Source: CAYRNY01 sp964425755 (GTDB lineage: Bacteria > Chloroflexota > Anaerolineae > Aggregatilineales > Aggregatilineaceae). Taken from it: 64,000 nt of DNA. The position numbers and the translations under genes were made by a program. The notes below the pieces were generated by a model. That model was given only the letters and a program-made list of their open reading frames with translations. It had not been told where the DNA came from and made no database searches. Within the stretch, counting starts at the first letter, position 1; every line of letters begins with the position of its first letter. The stretch covers positions 186,001 through 250,000 of the forward strand of contig CAYRNY010000001.1 of NCBI GenBank assembly GCA_964425755.1, given 5' to 3'. This document shows positions 1 to 8,733 of the stretch, in pieces.

Positions 1-118
1 CACGCGGTTCGTAAAAGATCACGCTTTCATCAGGAAGATATTCTCGCAGTTTCCCGAAAACCGATTGCTCCCCATTTGGTGCATCTGCACGCGGCTTACC
101 AAAATACTTGGGCGCCAT
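1..118 (-). CDS. NERD-like domain protein, N-terminal fragment
   Basis: Only the first 39 codons lie in the window; the gene continues past base 1. The start is an ATG at 118-116 preceded by AAGGAG at good spacing. The visible peptide begins MAPKYFGKPRADAPNGEQSV and continues with a segment resembling the opening of nuclease-related (NERD) domains, which often precede a UvrD/AAA helicase: a charged leader, a short helix, then a strand with FYEPR. The family call is inferred from that pattern alone. Unlike most of the window, the upstream region is AT-rich and holds two inverted repeats, so the gene may be regulated or recently acquired. Confidence 0.45.
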   Translation of the reverse strand, partial: MAPKYFGKPRADAPNGEQSVFGKLREYLPDESVIFYEPR

Positions 119-140
119 ATCGTAAACTCCTTAATAAAAG

Positions 141-173
141 ATACTAGGATCCCTTCTCCGAATATCCTAGTAT
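141..173 (-). promoter_or_regulatory. inverted repeat and probable promoter of the NERD-like gene
   Basis: Perfect 10-bp inverted repeat (ATACTAGGAT at 141-150, ATCCTAGTAT at 164-173) with a 13-nt centre, just upstream of the NERD-like start. The outer arm overlaps a minus-strand TATACT/TACTAT -10-like element with CTGTCA upstream of it. It may be an operator, or a leader hairpin if transcription starts further up. Confidence 0.45.
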
Positions 174-221
174 AGTATTAAAATCAAACTCTATGACAGC
201 TTTTGAAAACTTTAATATATT

Positions 222-236
222 TTTCATATTATGAAA
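222..236. promoter_or_regulatory. short palindrome in AT-rich region
   Basis: TTTCATA at 222-228 and TATGAAA at 230-236 form a perfect 7-bp inverted repeat around one base. It lies upstream of the -35 region proposed for the NERD-like gene and could be a second protein-binding site. No function is shown by sequence alone. Confidence 0.3.
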
Positions 237-260
237 GAAATCAAATGGCACCTCTGCAGG

Positions 261-294
261 GCACAGGGGCGCTGATCGCTCAACGCCCCTGTGC
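261..294 (-). terminator. hairpin after the DsbA-fusion gene
   Basis: Perfect 11-bp stem (GCACAGGGGCG with CGCCCCTGTGC) and 12-nt loop, 43 nt beyond the stop of the gene at 337-2526. There is no U-tract on the minus strand, so it resembles the other U-less GGGGCG hairpins at gene ends in this window. Confidence 0.55.
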
Positions 295-336
295 GTATGC
301 CGTGCTGTGATCGTGCGCGCGGTGCCGCGCGTTGGA

Positions 337-2526
337 TCAGCTTCCGAAGAACGTGTTCGCGGCTTCCTGCGGCGAGACGCCGTCTTCCACCACGCGGGCG
401 ATCACCTCGCGCAGCGCCTCCAGCGGGATCGTGCCGCTCCAGATGCGCCCGTCCGGCAGCGTCAGCGGCGCAAGTTCGCTCCCATCCGCCGCCATGACGA
501 CTGTCGGCGTGCCGGTCAGCCCGAAATCGGTGAACGAGGTGCGCACGCTGTCGATCGCCTCAGCGTATGTTTCATCCTCGATGCAAGCGTTCACCTGCGC
601 GACATTCAGGTCATACTGTTCATCGGTCAGGATCGCGTTGACGGCATCCGGTGTAAAGGCCGTCTCGAAACCGTTCTGCAGGTAATCCTCAAACAGCGCC
701 TTGTAGACGCTGTACCCCTTACCCTGTTCGGCAGCGCAATAAGTCGCGTGGGTCGCCAGGCTCGTCTTCGCGTCGCTCACCAGCGGCGCGAACTCGAAGT
801 ACGCGCGGCCCGCCGCGACATCCAGCGCAAGCAGGTTCTCCAGCGGCAGCGTGTAGTTCGCGCAGTGGCCGCAGGTGTAGCTGAAATACTCGCGCAGGGT
901 CACCGGCGCGTCCGCCGCACCGTAAGCCAGCGTGCCGTCCGCGTTCAGGCTTTCCTGGAACGCCGCGTCCACCGCCGCGTAGTCAATATCCGGCGGGTCG
1001 ACCGCCAGCGTCGCCAGGATGTCGACCATCATCGCGTTATCATCGATGCTGGCCGAAGTCTGCACGAACAACGCCGCGCCCCGGTCATTGTAGGGGAACA
1101 AGACCAGGTTCTGCACGACGCCATTTTGCTCGTTCGTGATCGCCACACCATAGCCGTTGGGATCATACGCGGTCACGTCGCTTCCAGTGTCATCCGCGAT
1201 CGGCTGGAGCACGCTCTCGATCGTCGTCCCTGCACCCAGTGAGGGATACACCTGGAACAGGATGAACGCCCCGGTTGCGCCCTGTAACGCTTCGGGCGAG
1301 ACCAGCGCGAGGTCGTAATCCTGGCTACGCGGCAGCGCCTGCCAGTCCGCCGGGATCGACAGCGTGACGCCGTAATCTTCCCACACGAATTCGCGCATCT
1401 CGTCCGCTAGCTGTCCCGGCAGCCCGGACGGATCCGCCGCAGCCCGCGCGACTGGCACGCGGCCCGCCGGGGATGCCTGTGCCGTGCGGTTCGCTGCAGA
1501 CGCCTCGATGCTGCTGATGAACGCGCTCGCGGTCGGGCGGAAATCATCCCACGCCGCCTGTTCCGCGACCAGCGCCACCACCGCGATCACGTCGCGCTCG
1601 ACCACGTCCAGCGCGACCAGCCGCGCGACCAGGGACGTCTCGCCGCTGGTGTCCAGCAGTTCGACCGCCACGCCGTCATGCCCCGCCACGCTGATCGCGG
1701 CACTGTCCTGCACGGTGATCGCGGCGCCATCCAGGACGCCGTTATATTCCGCGATGGCGTAATCCAACATCTCTTCCAGGGTGAAGCCGGCCAGGCTGCG
1801 CTCAAACGTCAGGCCGACAAAGCCGCGCAGTGCGTCGTTCCCCGCCGGATAAGCGTACAGAATGTCACCATCCAGCCCGGACTCGGTCTCGACGGTCCAC
1901 GCCGCGGGGAAATGCAGCGTCAGCCCGGTGCCGGTCCAGGCGTACGCCTGCGGAAGCTGCACCGACGCCACGCGCGCAGACGACTGCACGCCCTGCGCCG
2001 CCGCCAGCGCGACGCTGTGCAGCATCGCGGCGAGCGTGCCGGCGTAGTCCGACGCATCCGCAGCACGCACGATGTACGCCGCGCCCAGCGCCGAATCGGA
2101 CTCCGCCTGGACCAGGATCATCGCGCCCGACGCCGCCGGGTTGGTCCAGGCCAGCGTCGCGCGGATCGCCTTCGCGCCGCTCACGCTGGTCCGCGCGTCG
2201 ATCTGGCTCGTCGCGCCGGACTGCATCGCGAAGTCCGCGATCGCGTCTTCGAACGCGTCCAAGCCGGTATTCGCCTGCTCGAACAGCACCAGTTCCGGGC
2301 CGAAGCCGTCGCTCACGTCACGACCGGCGGGGTGCAGGCTCACGATGCCGTCCCCTTCGAGCACCGTCCATCCGGCGGGATAGGCGACCGACAGCCCGTA
2401 TGGCTGCCAGGCGAACGTTTCGCTCAGGTCCGGGGGTTGCTGCGCGCCGCTGACGACCGTACCGGTGAGCATGCTGCCGAGCAGCACCAGGGCCGTGATC
2501 AGGCTGGTCAGTGTTCGTTGTTTCAT
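337..2526 (-). CDS. secreted DsbA-like thiol oxidoreductase with three N-terminal PsbP/DUF1795-like domains
   Basis: 729 residues. A hydrophobic signal segment (about residues 8-28) suggests export. Three related modules follow, near 38-170, 195-335 and 388-500, each opening with an aromatic-Gly-x-x-hydrophobic-P-x-x-W pattern (YGLSVAYPAGW, GLTLHFPAAW, YGVTLSIPADW), as in PsbP/DUF1795-type beta domains. The C-terminal third is a DsbA/thioredoxin_4 domain with the redox motif CGHC near 552 and a cis-proline motif GTPTV near 671. It probably forms or isomerises disulfides in exported proteins. The start has GGAG about 11 nt upstream. A DsbA with three such domains in front is unusual; the N-terminal modules may bind substrate or cell wall, which is speculation. 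Confidence 0.8.
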   Translation of the reverse strand: MKQRTLTSLITALVLLGSMLTGTVVSGAQQPPDLSETFAWQPYGLSVAYPAGWTVLEGDGIVSLHPAGRDVSDGFGPELVLFEQANTGLDAFEDAIADFAMQSGATSQIDARTSVSGAKAIRATLAWTNPAASGAMILVQAESDSALGAAYIVRAADASDYAGTLAAMLHSVALAAAQGVQSSARVASVQLPQAYAWTGTGLTLHFPAAWTVETESGLDGDILYAYPAGNDALRGFVGLTFERSLAGFTLEEMLDYAIAEYNGVLDGAAITVQDSAAISVAGHDGVAVELLDTSGETSLVARLVALDVVERDVIAVVALVAEQAAWDDFRPTASAFISSIEASAANRTAQASPAGRVPVARAAADPSGLPGQLADEMREFVWEDYGVTLSIPADWQALPRSQDYDLALVSPEALQGATGAFILFQVYPSLGAGTTIESVLQPIADDTGSDVTAYDPNGYGVAITNEQNGVVQNLVLFPYNDRGAALFVQTSASIDDNAMMVDILATLAVDPPDIDYAAVDAAFQESLNADGTLAYGAADAPVTLREYFSYTCGHCANYTLPLENLLALDVAAGRAYFEFAPLVSDAKTSLATHATYCAAEQGKGYSVYKALFEDYLQNGFETAFTPDAVNAILTDEQYDLNVAQVNACIEDETYAEAIDSVRTSFTDFGLTGTPTVVMAADGSELAPLTLPDGRIWSGTIPLEALREVIARVVEDGVSPQEAANTFFGS

Positions 2527-2672
2527 GCGTATCTCTTCTCCAAACGTTGTGTCGCTTTCGGGTCAAAGTGCCCCATCCTGCCGCATGCGGTACGCCGCGA
2601 GGACTGTCACATCCGGCGGAGATCAGATTATAACGGGGTGTGCATCCGAACGCACAGAACGCGGAATCAGAC

Positions 2673-2698
2673 GGGGCGCGCCGGCAGTGGCACGCCCC
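2673..2698 (-). terminator. GC-rich hairpin after the ABC permease gene
   Basis: GGGGCG at 2673-2678 pairs with CGCCCC at 2693-2698 across a 14-nt loop, about 30 nt downstream of the permease stop codon. No U-tract. Probable end of the TetR-ABC operon. Confidence 0.4.
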
Positions 2699-2728
2699 CG
2701 GATACCGCCCTGCTGCGCGCGCGAACGC

Positions 2729-3898
2729 TCAAATCTTGGCGCGGCCCGCCGTGCGCGAGGAAAGCGCGATCACGGCGACCACAAACGCCAGCAGCACCAG
2801 CAGATCGCCGCCCACGTCGAGCAGCGACTCGCCCTTGATCATCACGTCGCGCAGCGCGCGGTTGGCATAGGTCAGCGGCATCACGCGCGAGACGGGCTGT
2901 AACCACGCCGGCATGTTCTCGATCTCCCAGATCACACCGCCCAGCAAGCCCTGCGTCACAACCACCAGTGGGACGAACTGCAAGACCTGGAACTCGTTCT
3001 GCGCGAACGTGCTGAGGAAGATGCCCAGGTTCACGCTCAGCGCGACGAGGATCGCTTCCACCAGGAAGATGTTCAGCAAATTCCCGGCGTAGTGGATATC
3101 CAGCACGAAAACCGTGAACAGCAGTGTGATCGCGCCCTGGAACAGCCCGAAGACCAGGAAGCCCACCATGTACCCGACGATGATCTCGTGCGCGCGGATC
3201 GGCGTGGCTTGCAGACGTTCCAGCGTCCCGGCGACGCGCTCGCGCAGGAAGGCAATGCACGTCAACAGGAAAACGAAGAGAAACACGAAGAAGCCCACTA
3301 ATGCCGGGGCCATGTAATCAAGCTGGTCGTATTCCGGCCCGCTGTACAAATAGGTCGCCTCGACGCGCGTCGCGATCTCCGGCGTGACGGTCCCGCCAGA
3401 AGCGGCGCTGGATGCTGTGGGCAGGTTCAGCGCCACGAGCGTGTTCACCAACTGCGGCCCGACGCGCTCCAGAATCCGGTCCAGCCGGTCGGAGACCATC
3501 GGGTTCGAGCCTTCGTAGGTCACATCCAGCACCAGCTCGCGCGTCTGGATCACCTGCGCGGTAAACGCTTCCGGCACATGGATCACCGCTTCGAGCGTGC
3601 CGGCTTCAAGCCGGTCACGCGCCTGTTGCGCGCTCAGCACCTGCGTGTCGAACCCATCAAACTGCTGCAGGACGTCGACCAGCCGGTCGCCCAGATTGAC
3701 CGGGTGGCCCAACATTTCCGCCCCGGCATCCTGCGTCACCACGCCGACCGCCAGCCCGCCCGGCTCGTGCCGGATCAAAATGCCCATGAAGCTGAGCAGG
3801 ATCACCGGCACAAACGTCATCAGTGCCAGCGTGCGCCGGTCCGCGAGCATCTGAAACACGACGCGCCGCGCCAGTATCCCGATACGATTAACGGTCAT
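2729..3898 (-). CDS. ABC-2 type transporter permease
   Basis: 389 residues from the ATG at 3898, which has GGGAG nine bases upstream; an in-frame start nine codons earlier lacks support. One N-terminal membrane segment, a long extracytoplasmic region (about 50-180), then about five membrane helices towards the C-terminus: the YhgE/ABC-2 exporter topology. Its start overlaps the end of the ATPase gene by 11 bp, so the two are translationally coupled and form one exporter. The TetR regulator at the head of the operon suggests export of a drug-like or other toxic compound, but the substrate cannot be read from sequence. Confidence 0.85.
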   Translation of the reverse strand: MTVNRIGILARRVVFQMLADRRTLALMTFVPVILLSFMGILIRHEPGGLAVGVVTQDAGAEMLGHPVNLGDRLVDVLQQFDGFDTQVLSAQQARDRLEAGTLEAVIHVPEAFTAQVIQTRELVLDVTYEGSNPMVSDRLDRILERVGPQLVNTLVALNLPTASSAASGGTVTPEIATRVEATYLYSGPEYDQLDYMAPALVGFFVFLFVFLLTCIAFLRERVAGTLERLQATPIRAHEIIVGYMVGFLVFGLFQGAITLLFTVFVLDIHYAGNLLNIFLVEAILVALSVNLGIFLSTFAQNEFQVLQFVPLVVVTQGLLGGVIWEIENMPAWLQPVSRVMPLTYANRALRDVMIKGESLLDVGGDLLVLLAFVVAVIALSSRTAGRAKI

Positions 3899-4643
3899 TG
3901 ATGGTGACTCCCTTCTGTTCGGCAAAATGCAGGAACGCCTCTTCGACAGTCGCCTTACCCGCCATCTCGCGCAGCGAATCGGCGGTCCCTTCGGCGATCA
4001 ACTGCCCGCCGCGCACGAACCCCAAGCGGTCGCAGCGCTCGGCCTCGTCCATCACGTGGCTCGACACCAGCAGCGTGATGCCCTGCGCCGTCATCGCGCG
4101 GAAGTGCTCCCAAAACTGGAAGCGGAGTTGCGGGTCAACGCCGACGGTCGGCTCGTCCAGCAGGATCAGGTCGGGCCTGTGCGCCAGCACCGAGGCCAGC
4201 GACACGCGCTGGCGCATCCCGCCGCTGAGCGTGCTGATGCGGCTGTCCCGCCGGTCGGACAGGTTCACAAATGCGATCGCCGCATCAATTGCGGCGCGGT
4301 CCGTGCAGCCCATCAACCCCGCGAAAAACGCGACGTTCTGCGCGATGGTGAGTTCGTCGTACAGCGCCGACGCCTGTGTCATGTAGCCCACACGCGCCAG
4401 CACGTTCTTGTTCGGGATCGGCGTGCCGAGCACCATCACCGACCCGGCATCTGGCTTCAGCAGCCCGACGATGGTTCGGATCAGCGTGCTCTTGCCCGCG
4501 CCGTTCGGCCCCAGCAGGCCGTAAATCTCGCCGCGCTGCACCGTCAGGTTCAACCCCTGCAGAGCGTGGACTCCGTTCGAAAAGGTCTTGTGCACCCCGC
4601 GCACTTCGATCGCGGGGCCGTTGGTCCTACTGGTCGATGTCAT
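3888..4643 (-). CDS. ABC transporter ATP-binding protein (exporter type)
   Basis: 251 residues. Walker A GPNGAGKST, ABC signature LSGGMRQR, Walker B LILLDEPT and a switch histidine (SSHVMDEAE) are all present, so this is a complete DRA-family/ABC-2 ATPase. The start at 4643 is chosen because GGAG lies ten bases upstream and its ATG overlaps the TetR stop codon (ATGA), a classic coupled junction; an extension to 4730 would overlap the regulator by 91 bp. It energises the permease encoded next. Confidence 0.9.
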   Translation of the reverse strand: MTSTSRTNGPAIEVRGVHKTFSNGVHALQGLNLTVQRGEIYGLLGPNGAGKSTLIRTIVGLLKPDAGSVMVLGTPIPNKNVLARVGYMTQASALYDELTIAQNVAFFAGLMGCTDRAAIDAAIAFVNLSDRRDSRISTLSGGMRQRVSLASVLAHRPDLILLDEPTVGVDPQLRFQFWEHFRAMTAQGITLLVSSHVMDEAERCDRLGFVRGGQLIAEGTADSLREMAGKATVEEAFLHFAEQKGVTINDR

Positions 4644-5287
4644 GCGCTTGTTGCTCCTTCGTCGTCTGGCAGGAATTGTGACTGGTCCGCGATTCCATAT
4701 AGCAGCGCATCGGCGATCATCTCGGCCCACGTATGATGGTCGTACATACCGAAGGGCGTGCCCTCGGCAAACTGGTCGGTGATCATGAAGCCGATCACCA
4801 CGCTACCCATCAGCCGCAGCCACACGAATTCGTCCATCGGTTTGATGCCCGGCAGGTGCTTGAGCCGCTGAATGATGCTCAGCACGCGTGGCAGCACGCT
4901 TCCGCGCAGCACCTGCGACATGTGCTTGCCGTCGAACTCGCGCAGGTCGATCTGCGCCAGTTGAATGAAGTCGGCGTGCTTGGGCATGATCTGCAACACC
5001 GCGCGCAGCGCCCGCCGGACATACTGCGGGCCCGACTCAACCCCTTCAAGCGCGCCTTCAAGCGCGCCAAACAGCTCGTCGTAGGGGTTGCGTTCTTCGA
5101 TCAGCACTTTGAAGATCGCCTCTTTGGTCGGGAAGTGGTTGTACAGCCCCGCCACGGCGCGATCGCCGGCAGCCCGCGCGATCGCACGCATGGACGTGCC
5201 ATGATAGCCGTTATCGAGGAACAGCCCCCGCGCGGCATCCAGAATCGCGATGCGCGCCTGGTCGCCTTTGGTCAGTGTTTCGGACAT
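4640..5287 (-). CDS. TetR family transcriptional regulator of the ABC exporter operon
   Basis: 215 residues. The N-terminal helix-turn-helix region (about 10-60) carries typical TetR features: AARGLFLDNGYHGTSMRAIA, then GLYNHFPTKEAIF. The C-terminal ligand domain resembles no named subfamily. The ATG at 5287 follows GGAG by five bases. It is first in an operon with the ABC ATPase and permease, and two inverted repeats lie just upstream, so autorepression with ligand-induced release is likely. The ligand is unknown. Confidence 0.9.
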   Translation of the reverse strand: MSETLTKGDQARIAILDAARGLFLDNGYHGTSMRAIARAAGDRAVAGLYNHFPTKEAIFKVLIEERNPYDELFGALEGALEGVESGPQYVRRALRAVLQIMPKHADFIQLAQIDLREFDGKHMSQVLRGSVLPRVLSIIQRLKHLPGIKPMDEFVWLRLMGSVVIGFMITDQFAEGTPFGMYDHHTWAEMIADALLYGIADQSQFLPDDEGATSA

Positions 5288-5313
5288 GATCACTCCATTC
5301 TGTTCATGGCTGA

Positions 5314-5360
5314 TGAACAATCGTTCGTTTTTCTTGTCGCAAAAAATGAACGAACGTTCA
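5314..5360. promoter_or_regulatory. two tandem TetR-type operators
   Basis: Two copies of a TGAAC-n4-GTTC(A/G) element: 5314-5327 (imperfect) and 5347-5360 (perfect, TGAAC GAAC GTTCA). Their centres are 33 bp apart, about three helical turns, placing both on one DNA face. They sit 27-73 bp upstream of the TetR start and 60-115 bp upstream of the divergent YitT promoter. Confidence 0.65.
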
Positions 5361-5416
5361 CACATATTTTACCATGTTCGGCCACCCTGTCAAGCCCTGC
5401 ACCGACACATCCGCCA

Positions 5417-5445
5417 TTCGCCAAACCCGCCGGAAGCTGTACAAT
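5417..5445 (+). promoter_or_regulatory. probable promoter of the YitT-family gene
   Basis: TTCGCC, 17 bp, then TACAAT at 5440-5445. It lies 43 bp upstream of the YitT start, a sensible leader length. The -35 box is weak. Confidence 0.45.
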
Positions 5446-5487
5446 CGGGGCCGCGCAAGAATGCACAGGCAAGGAGGATTGCATTTT

Positions 5488-6402
5488 ATGTATCGTCGCG
5501 TCGCGCGTGAAAACATGCGCCAGGCTGCTGCCAACCTGCTGCTGCTCACGCTCGGCCCGCTGCTGGGCGCGGTGCAGGTGGTGATGTTCATGATCCCCGC
5601 CGATATCGTGCCGGGCGGGTTGTCGTCGCTGGCCGTGATCCAGAACGCGCTATTCGGGCTGCCGGTGGGTTTATTCGTGCTGGTCGCCAACATCCCGATC
5701 CTGTATCTCGGCTACCGCATGCTGGGCGGCTGGCCGGTCGTGGCGACGACCGGCTGGGTGGTGCTGGTGTTCTCGGTCGGCGTGGATGTGCTTACGCTGC
5801 TCGACACCGCCCCGGTGAGCGACGATCGGCTGTTGAACGCGCTGTTCGGCGGCGCGTTGGGCGGTATCTCCGCCGGGATCATCTACCGCGCGGGCGGCAC
5901 GTATGGCGGCACCTCGACGCTGGCACGCATCATCCAGTTACGCAGCGGCACCCCCATGAGCACGACCTTCCTGTATACCGACGCCGCGCTGATCGCCCTC
6001 GCCGGACTCGTCTTCGGCTGGGAGAGCGCGCTCTACGCGGTCGTGGCGCTCGTGATCGGCGGCATGACGGCGGATTACATGATGGAAGGGCCGAGCGTGA
6101 TCCGCACCGTCTTCATCATCACCGAGCGCCCGGACGCGATCGCGGACATGGTGATCCGCGACCTGCACCGCACCGTGACCGCGTGGCAGGCCAAAGGAAT
6201 GTATTCGCACACGCCGCGCACCGTGCTGTACGTCACAATCCCGCGTTCGGAAGCGGCGCTGCTGCGCGATTACGTGCTGGCGGTGGACCCGACCGCGTTC
6301 GTCGTGATCGGGCAGGGACACACGGCATACGGCGCGGGCTTCCGGCGCTCCCGCTCCCGGGCGACAGGGGGCACCGCCCCGGCGGTGGATCAGCCGGACT
6401 GA
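5488..6402 (+). CDS. YitT family membrane protein (DUF161 + DUF2179)
   Basis: 304 residues from the ATG at 5488, with a consensus AAGGAGG ten bases upstream; longer in-frame starts lack one. About five to six membrane helices occupy residues 10-200, with the conserved GGTYGGTSTLA segment, followed by a cytoplasmic DUF2179 domain of about 80 residues. This is the full YitT architecture. The family is widespread but its transport role is not firmly established. It diverges from the TetR operon and shares its control region. Confidence 0.88.
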   Translation: MYRRVARENMRQAAANLLLLTLGPLLGAVQVVMFMIPADIVPGGLSSLAVIQNALFGLPVGLFVLVANIPILYLGYRMLGGWPVVATTGWVVLVFSVGVDVLTLLDTAPVSDDRLLNALFGGALGGISAGIIYRAGGTYGGTSTLARIIQLRSGTPMSTTFLYTDAALIALAGLVFGWESALYAVVALVIGGMTADYMMEGPSVIRTVFIITERPDAIADMVIRDLHRTVTAWQAKGMYSHTPRTVLYVTIPRSEAALLRDYVLAVDPTAFVVIGQGHTAYGAGFRRSRSRATGGTAPAVDQPD

Positions 6403-6416
6403 CCGCGCCGCGCGGA

Positions 6417-6446
6417 TTTAACCCCGGCGGCGTTTCATGCTAAACT
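6417..6446 (+). promoter_or_regulatory. possible promoter of the WD40-SH3 gene
   Basis: TTTAAC, 18 bp, TAAACT, located 55 bp before the chosen start codon. Both boxes are partial matches. Confidence 0.35.
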
Positions 6447-6500
6447 GAAATCGGTCGCCCGGTGCGTGAGGTGGCTCGCGCGTGCACCCAATACCAAACC

Positions 6501-8639
6501 ATGAACCTGCTCAGGCGCAAGATCAAAAAGACCGGTTTCGGGGCGGAAGAACCGCCGGATATCAACTGGTTCGCCATCGTGCTGCTGCTGGCTGCTGGCG
6601 TGCTGCTGTGCCTGCTGCTGTACGCACTGATCGGCCCCCTGCTGGACGGCGGCCCTGAATATGAGATCGTGCCTTACGGCGGCGATGACGCGGATTTCAC
6701 GTTCACGCCGCCCGCGACCTCGACGCCCGGCCCGACGCAGACCGCCGCGCCGCAGACGACGCTCACGCCCACTCCCGCCCCCGCGATCGCGATCAACGCG
6801 GACAGCGCGCCGCGCCTGGCGGAGATCGCGCAACTGCCGGGGATCAGCGCGGAAGTCAACAGCGTGGCGTTTTCGCGCGACGGGCGTCTCATCGCCGCCG
6901 GCAGCTATGATGGATCGGTGCGCGTGTGGGACGCGACCACGCTGGAACCGCTGCAGCAGTTCCAGAACCCGAGCAACCGCGTCAACAGCATCGCCTTCAG
7001 CCCGGCGGGCGATCGCCTGGTCGCCGGGGGGCAGGATACCGCGGTGCGCATCTGGACGCTGGACAGCGGCGCGGAAACGCAGCTCAGCGGGCCGACCGCC
7101 GCCGTGCGCGCCGTCGCGTTTTCCCCTGACGGGCGGCGCATCGCTGCCGGGAGCGATGACGGCGTGCTCTATATCTGGAGCGACACCGAAGACCCGCCCG
7201 CGCTGGAGCGCCTGCTCAGCGGGCACACGTCCTACGTGACCAGCGTCGCGTTTTCGCCCGACGGCGCGACCGTCGCGGCGGGCGGCGAAGACGACACGAT
7301 CCGGCTGTGGAACACTGCGACCGGCGCGCCGCGCAGCGTGTTGCGCGGCCACACATCGACCGTTACCAGCGTGGCCTTCAACCCCGGCGGGACGCGCCTG
7401 GTCTCGACCAGCGCCGACCACACGGTCCGGGTGTGGGACCTGCTCACCGAATCAGAGGTCGCCACGCTGCAAGCACACACGGAGAACATCAACGACGCCG
7501 CATTCAGCGCGGACGGGTCGCTGATCGTCTCAGCGGGATCGGGGATCGAGGACAACACGGTACGTTTTTGGGACGCGCAAAGCGGGCAGGAAGTGCGCGC
7601 GCCGCTGACCATGCCCGCGCCGGTGAACGCGGTCGCGTTCGCGGCGGACGGGACCCTGCTCGCGACGGGCGGCGCGTCCTATCTCACGCTGTGGGGCATC
7701 CACGAGGGCGCGGCGTCCGGTGCCGCTACCGCTCCGGCAGCACCACCCACGAGCATCCCGGCGCAGCCAACAATCGCGCCGCAACAAGGCGGGGCGGTCA
7801 CCTGCACGCTGACCGTGCGCGCAACCGAAGCCAACCGCCGCACCGGTCCCGGCACGGATCACGCGGTGGCAGGCACGCTGACAGAGGGGCAGACCGTCCA
7901 GGTGACCGGCTGGGCGCAGGACGCCGAACGTTACACCTGGTGGCAATTGAGCGACGGCACCTGGGCGCGCGGCGACGCGTTCATCAGCAGCGCCTTCCCC
8001 TCGATCCCTGAGGCGTGCCTGCAACTGCCGCCCGCGAATCAGACGCCCGGAGCGCAGGCGGCAACCGCAACAGCGCCACCACAGGCCGGCAGCGCGACCG
8101 GCTGCACGCTAACCGTGCGCGCAGCCGAAGCCAACCGCCGCACCGGTCCCGGCACGGATCACGCGGTAGCGGGCACGCTGACACAGGGGCAGACCGTCCA
8201 GGCGACCGGCTGGGCGCAGGACGCCGAACGTTACACCTGGTGGCAGTTGAGCGACAACACCTGGGCGCGCGGCGACGCGTTCATCAGCAGCGCCTTCCCC
8301 TCGATCCCTGAGGCGTGCCTGCAACTGCCGCCCGTCACCGGCACAATCGCGACGCCCGCCGGACAGCCGGTCCAGGCCGGCGGCACGTCCGGCTGCACGC
8401 TGACCGTGCGCCAGGCACAGGCTGAAACGTACAGCGGGCCGGGGACGGATTACAGCGCCACCGGGACGCTGGTCACCGGGCAGTCCGTCCAGGCGACCGG
8501 CTGGGCGCGCGCGGAAGACGGGTATACGTGGTGGCAGTTAGGGACTGGGGTCTGGGCGCGCGGCGATGTCTTCCTGGACGCGACGAACCGGTCACTGCCC
8601 GACGCGTGCCTGTCGCTGCCCGCCGTCGCCGCGCCATGA
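6501..8639 (+). CDS. membrane-anchored WD40-repeat protein with three SH3 domains
   Basis: 712 residues from the ATG at 6501. No good ribosome site is visible; a GTG at 6462 would add 13 residues. A short cytoplasmic leader is followed by one membrane helix (about 23-50), a Pro/Thr-rich linker, then about seven WD40 repeats (roughly 110-420) with repeated VAFSPDG and VRVWD motifs, and three bacterial SH3 domains near 435-510, 535-610 and 632-705. The propeller and SH3 domains should lie outside the membrane, suggesting an envelope scaffold that binds cell-wall peptides. The first two SH3 domains are near-identical in DNA. A stand-alone gene of a type common in Chloroflexota. Confidence 0.85.
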   Translation: MNLLRRKIKKTGFGAEEPPDINWFAIVLLLAAGVLLCLLLYALIGPLLDGGPEYEIVPYGGDDADFTFTPPATSTPGPTQTAAPQTTLTPTPAPAIAINADSAPRLAEIAQLPGISAEVNSVAFSRDGRLIAAGSYDGSVRVWDATTLEPLQQFQNPSNRVNSIAFSPAGDRLVAGGQDTAVRIWTLDSGAETQLSGPTAAVRAVAFSPDGRRIAAGSDDGVLYIWSDTEDPPALERLLSGHTSYVTSVAFSPDGATVAAGGEDDTIRLWNTATGAPRSVLRGHTSTVTSVAFNPGGTRLVSTSADHTVRVWDLLTESEVATLQAHTENINDAAFSADGSLIVSAGSGIEDNTVRFWDAQSGQEVRAPLTMPAPVNAVAFAADGTLLATGGASYLTLWGIHEGAASGAATAPAAPPTSIPAQPTIAPQQGGAVTCTLTVRATEANRRTGPGTDHAVAGTLTEGQTVQVTGWAQDAERYTWWQLSDGTWARGDAFISSAFPSIPEACLQLPPANQTPGAQAATATAPPQAGSATGCTLTVRAAEANRRTGPGTDHAVAGTLTQGQTVQATGWAQDAERYTWWQLSDNTWARGDAFISSAFPSIPEACLQLPPVTGTIATPAGQPVQAGGTSGCTLTVRQAQAETYSGPGTDYSATGTLVTGQSVQATGWARAEDGYTWWQLGTGVWARGDVFLDATNRSLPDACLSLPAVAAP
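7802..8334 (+). repeat. 300-bp tandem duplication encoding SH3 domains 1 and 2
   Basis: Bases 7802-8034 and 8102-8334 differ at only nine positions in 233, with an exact 300-bp offset. The third SH3 domain from about 8392 is clearly more divergent. This is a recent in-frame duplication, or copies kept alike by gene conversion. Confidence 0.9.
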
Positions 8640-8686
8640 GATGCCGCCGCATGTGACAACCGGCGACCAACCGATCACCGTTTATC

Positions 8687-8692
8687 TATAAT
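8687..8692 (+). promoter_or_regulatory. -10 element of the Gfo/Idh/MocA gene
   Basis: Perfect TATAAT 41 bp before the start codon; a convincing -35 at 17 bp spacing is not seen. Confidence 0.4.
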
Positions 8693-8733
8693 CATCTATA
8701 CCGACAGAGATTCTCAGGAGGCAAACATCACCG

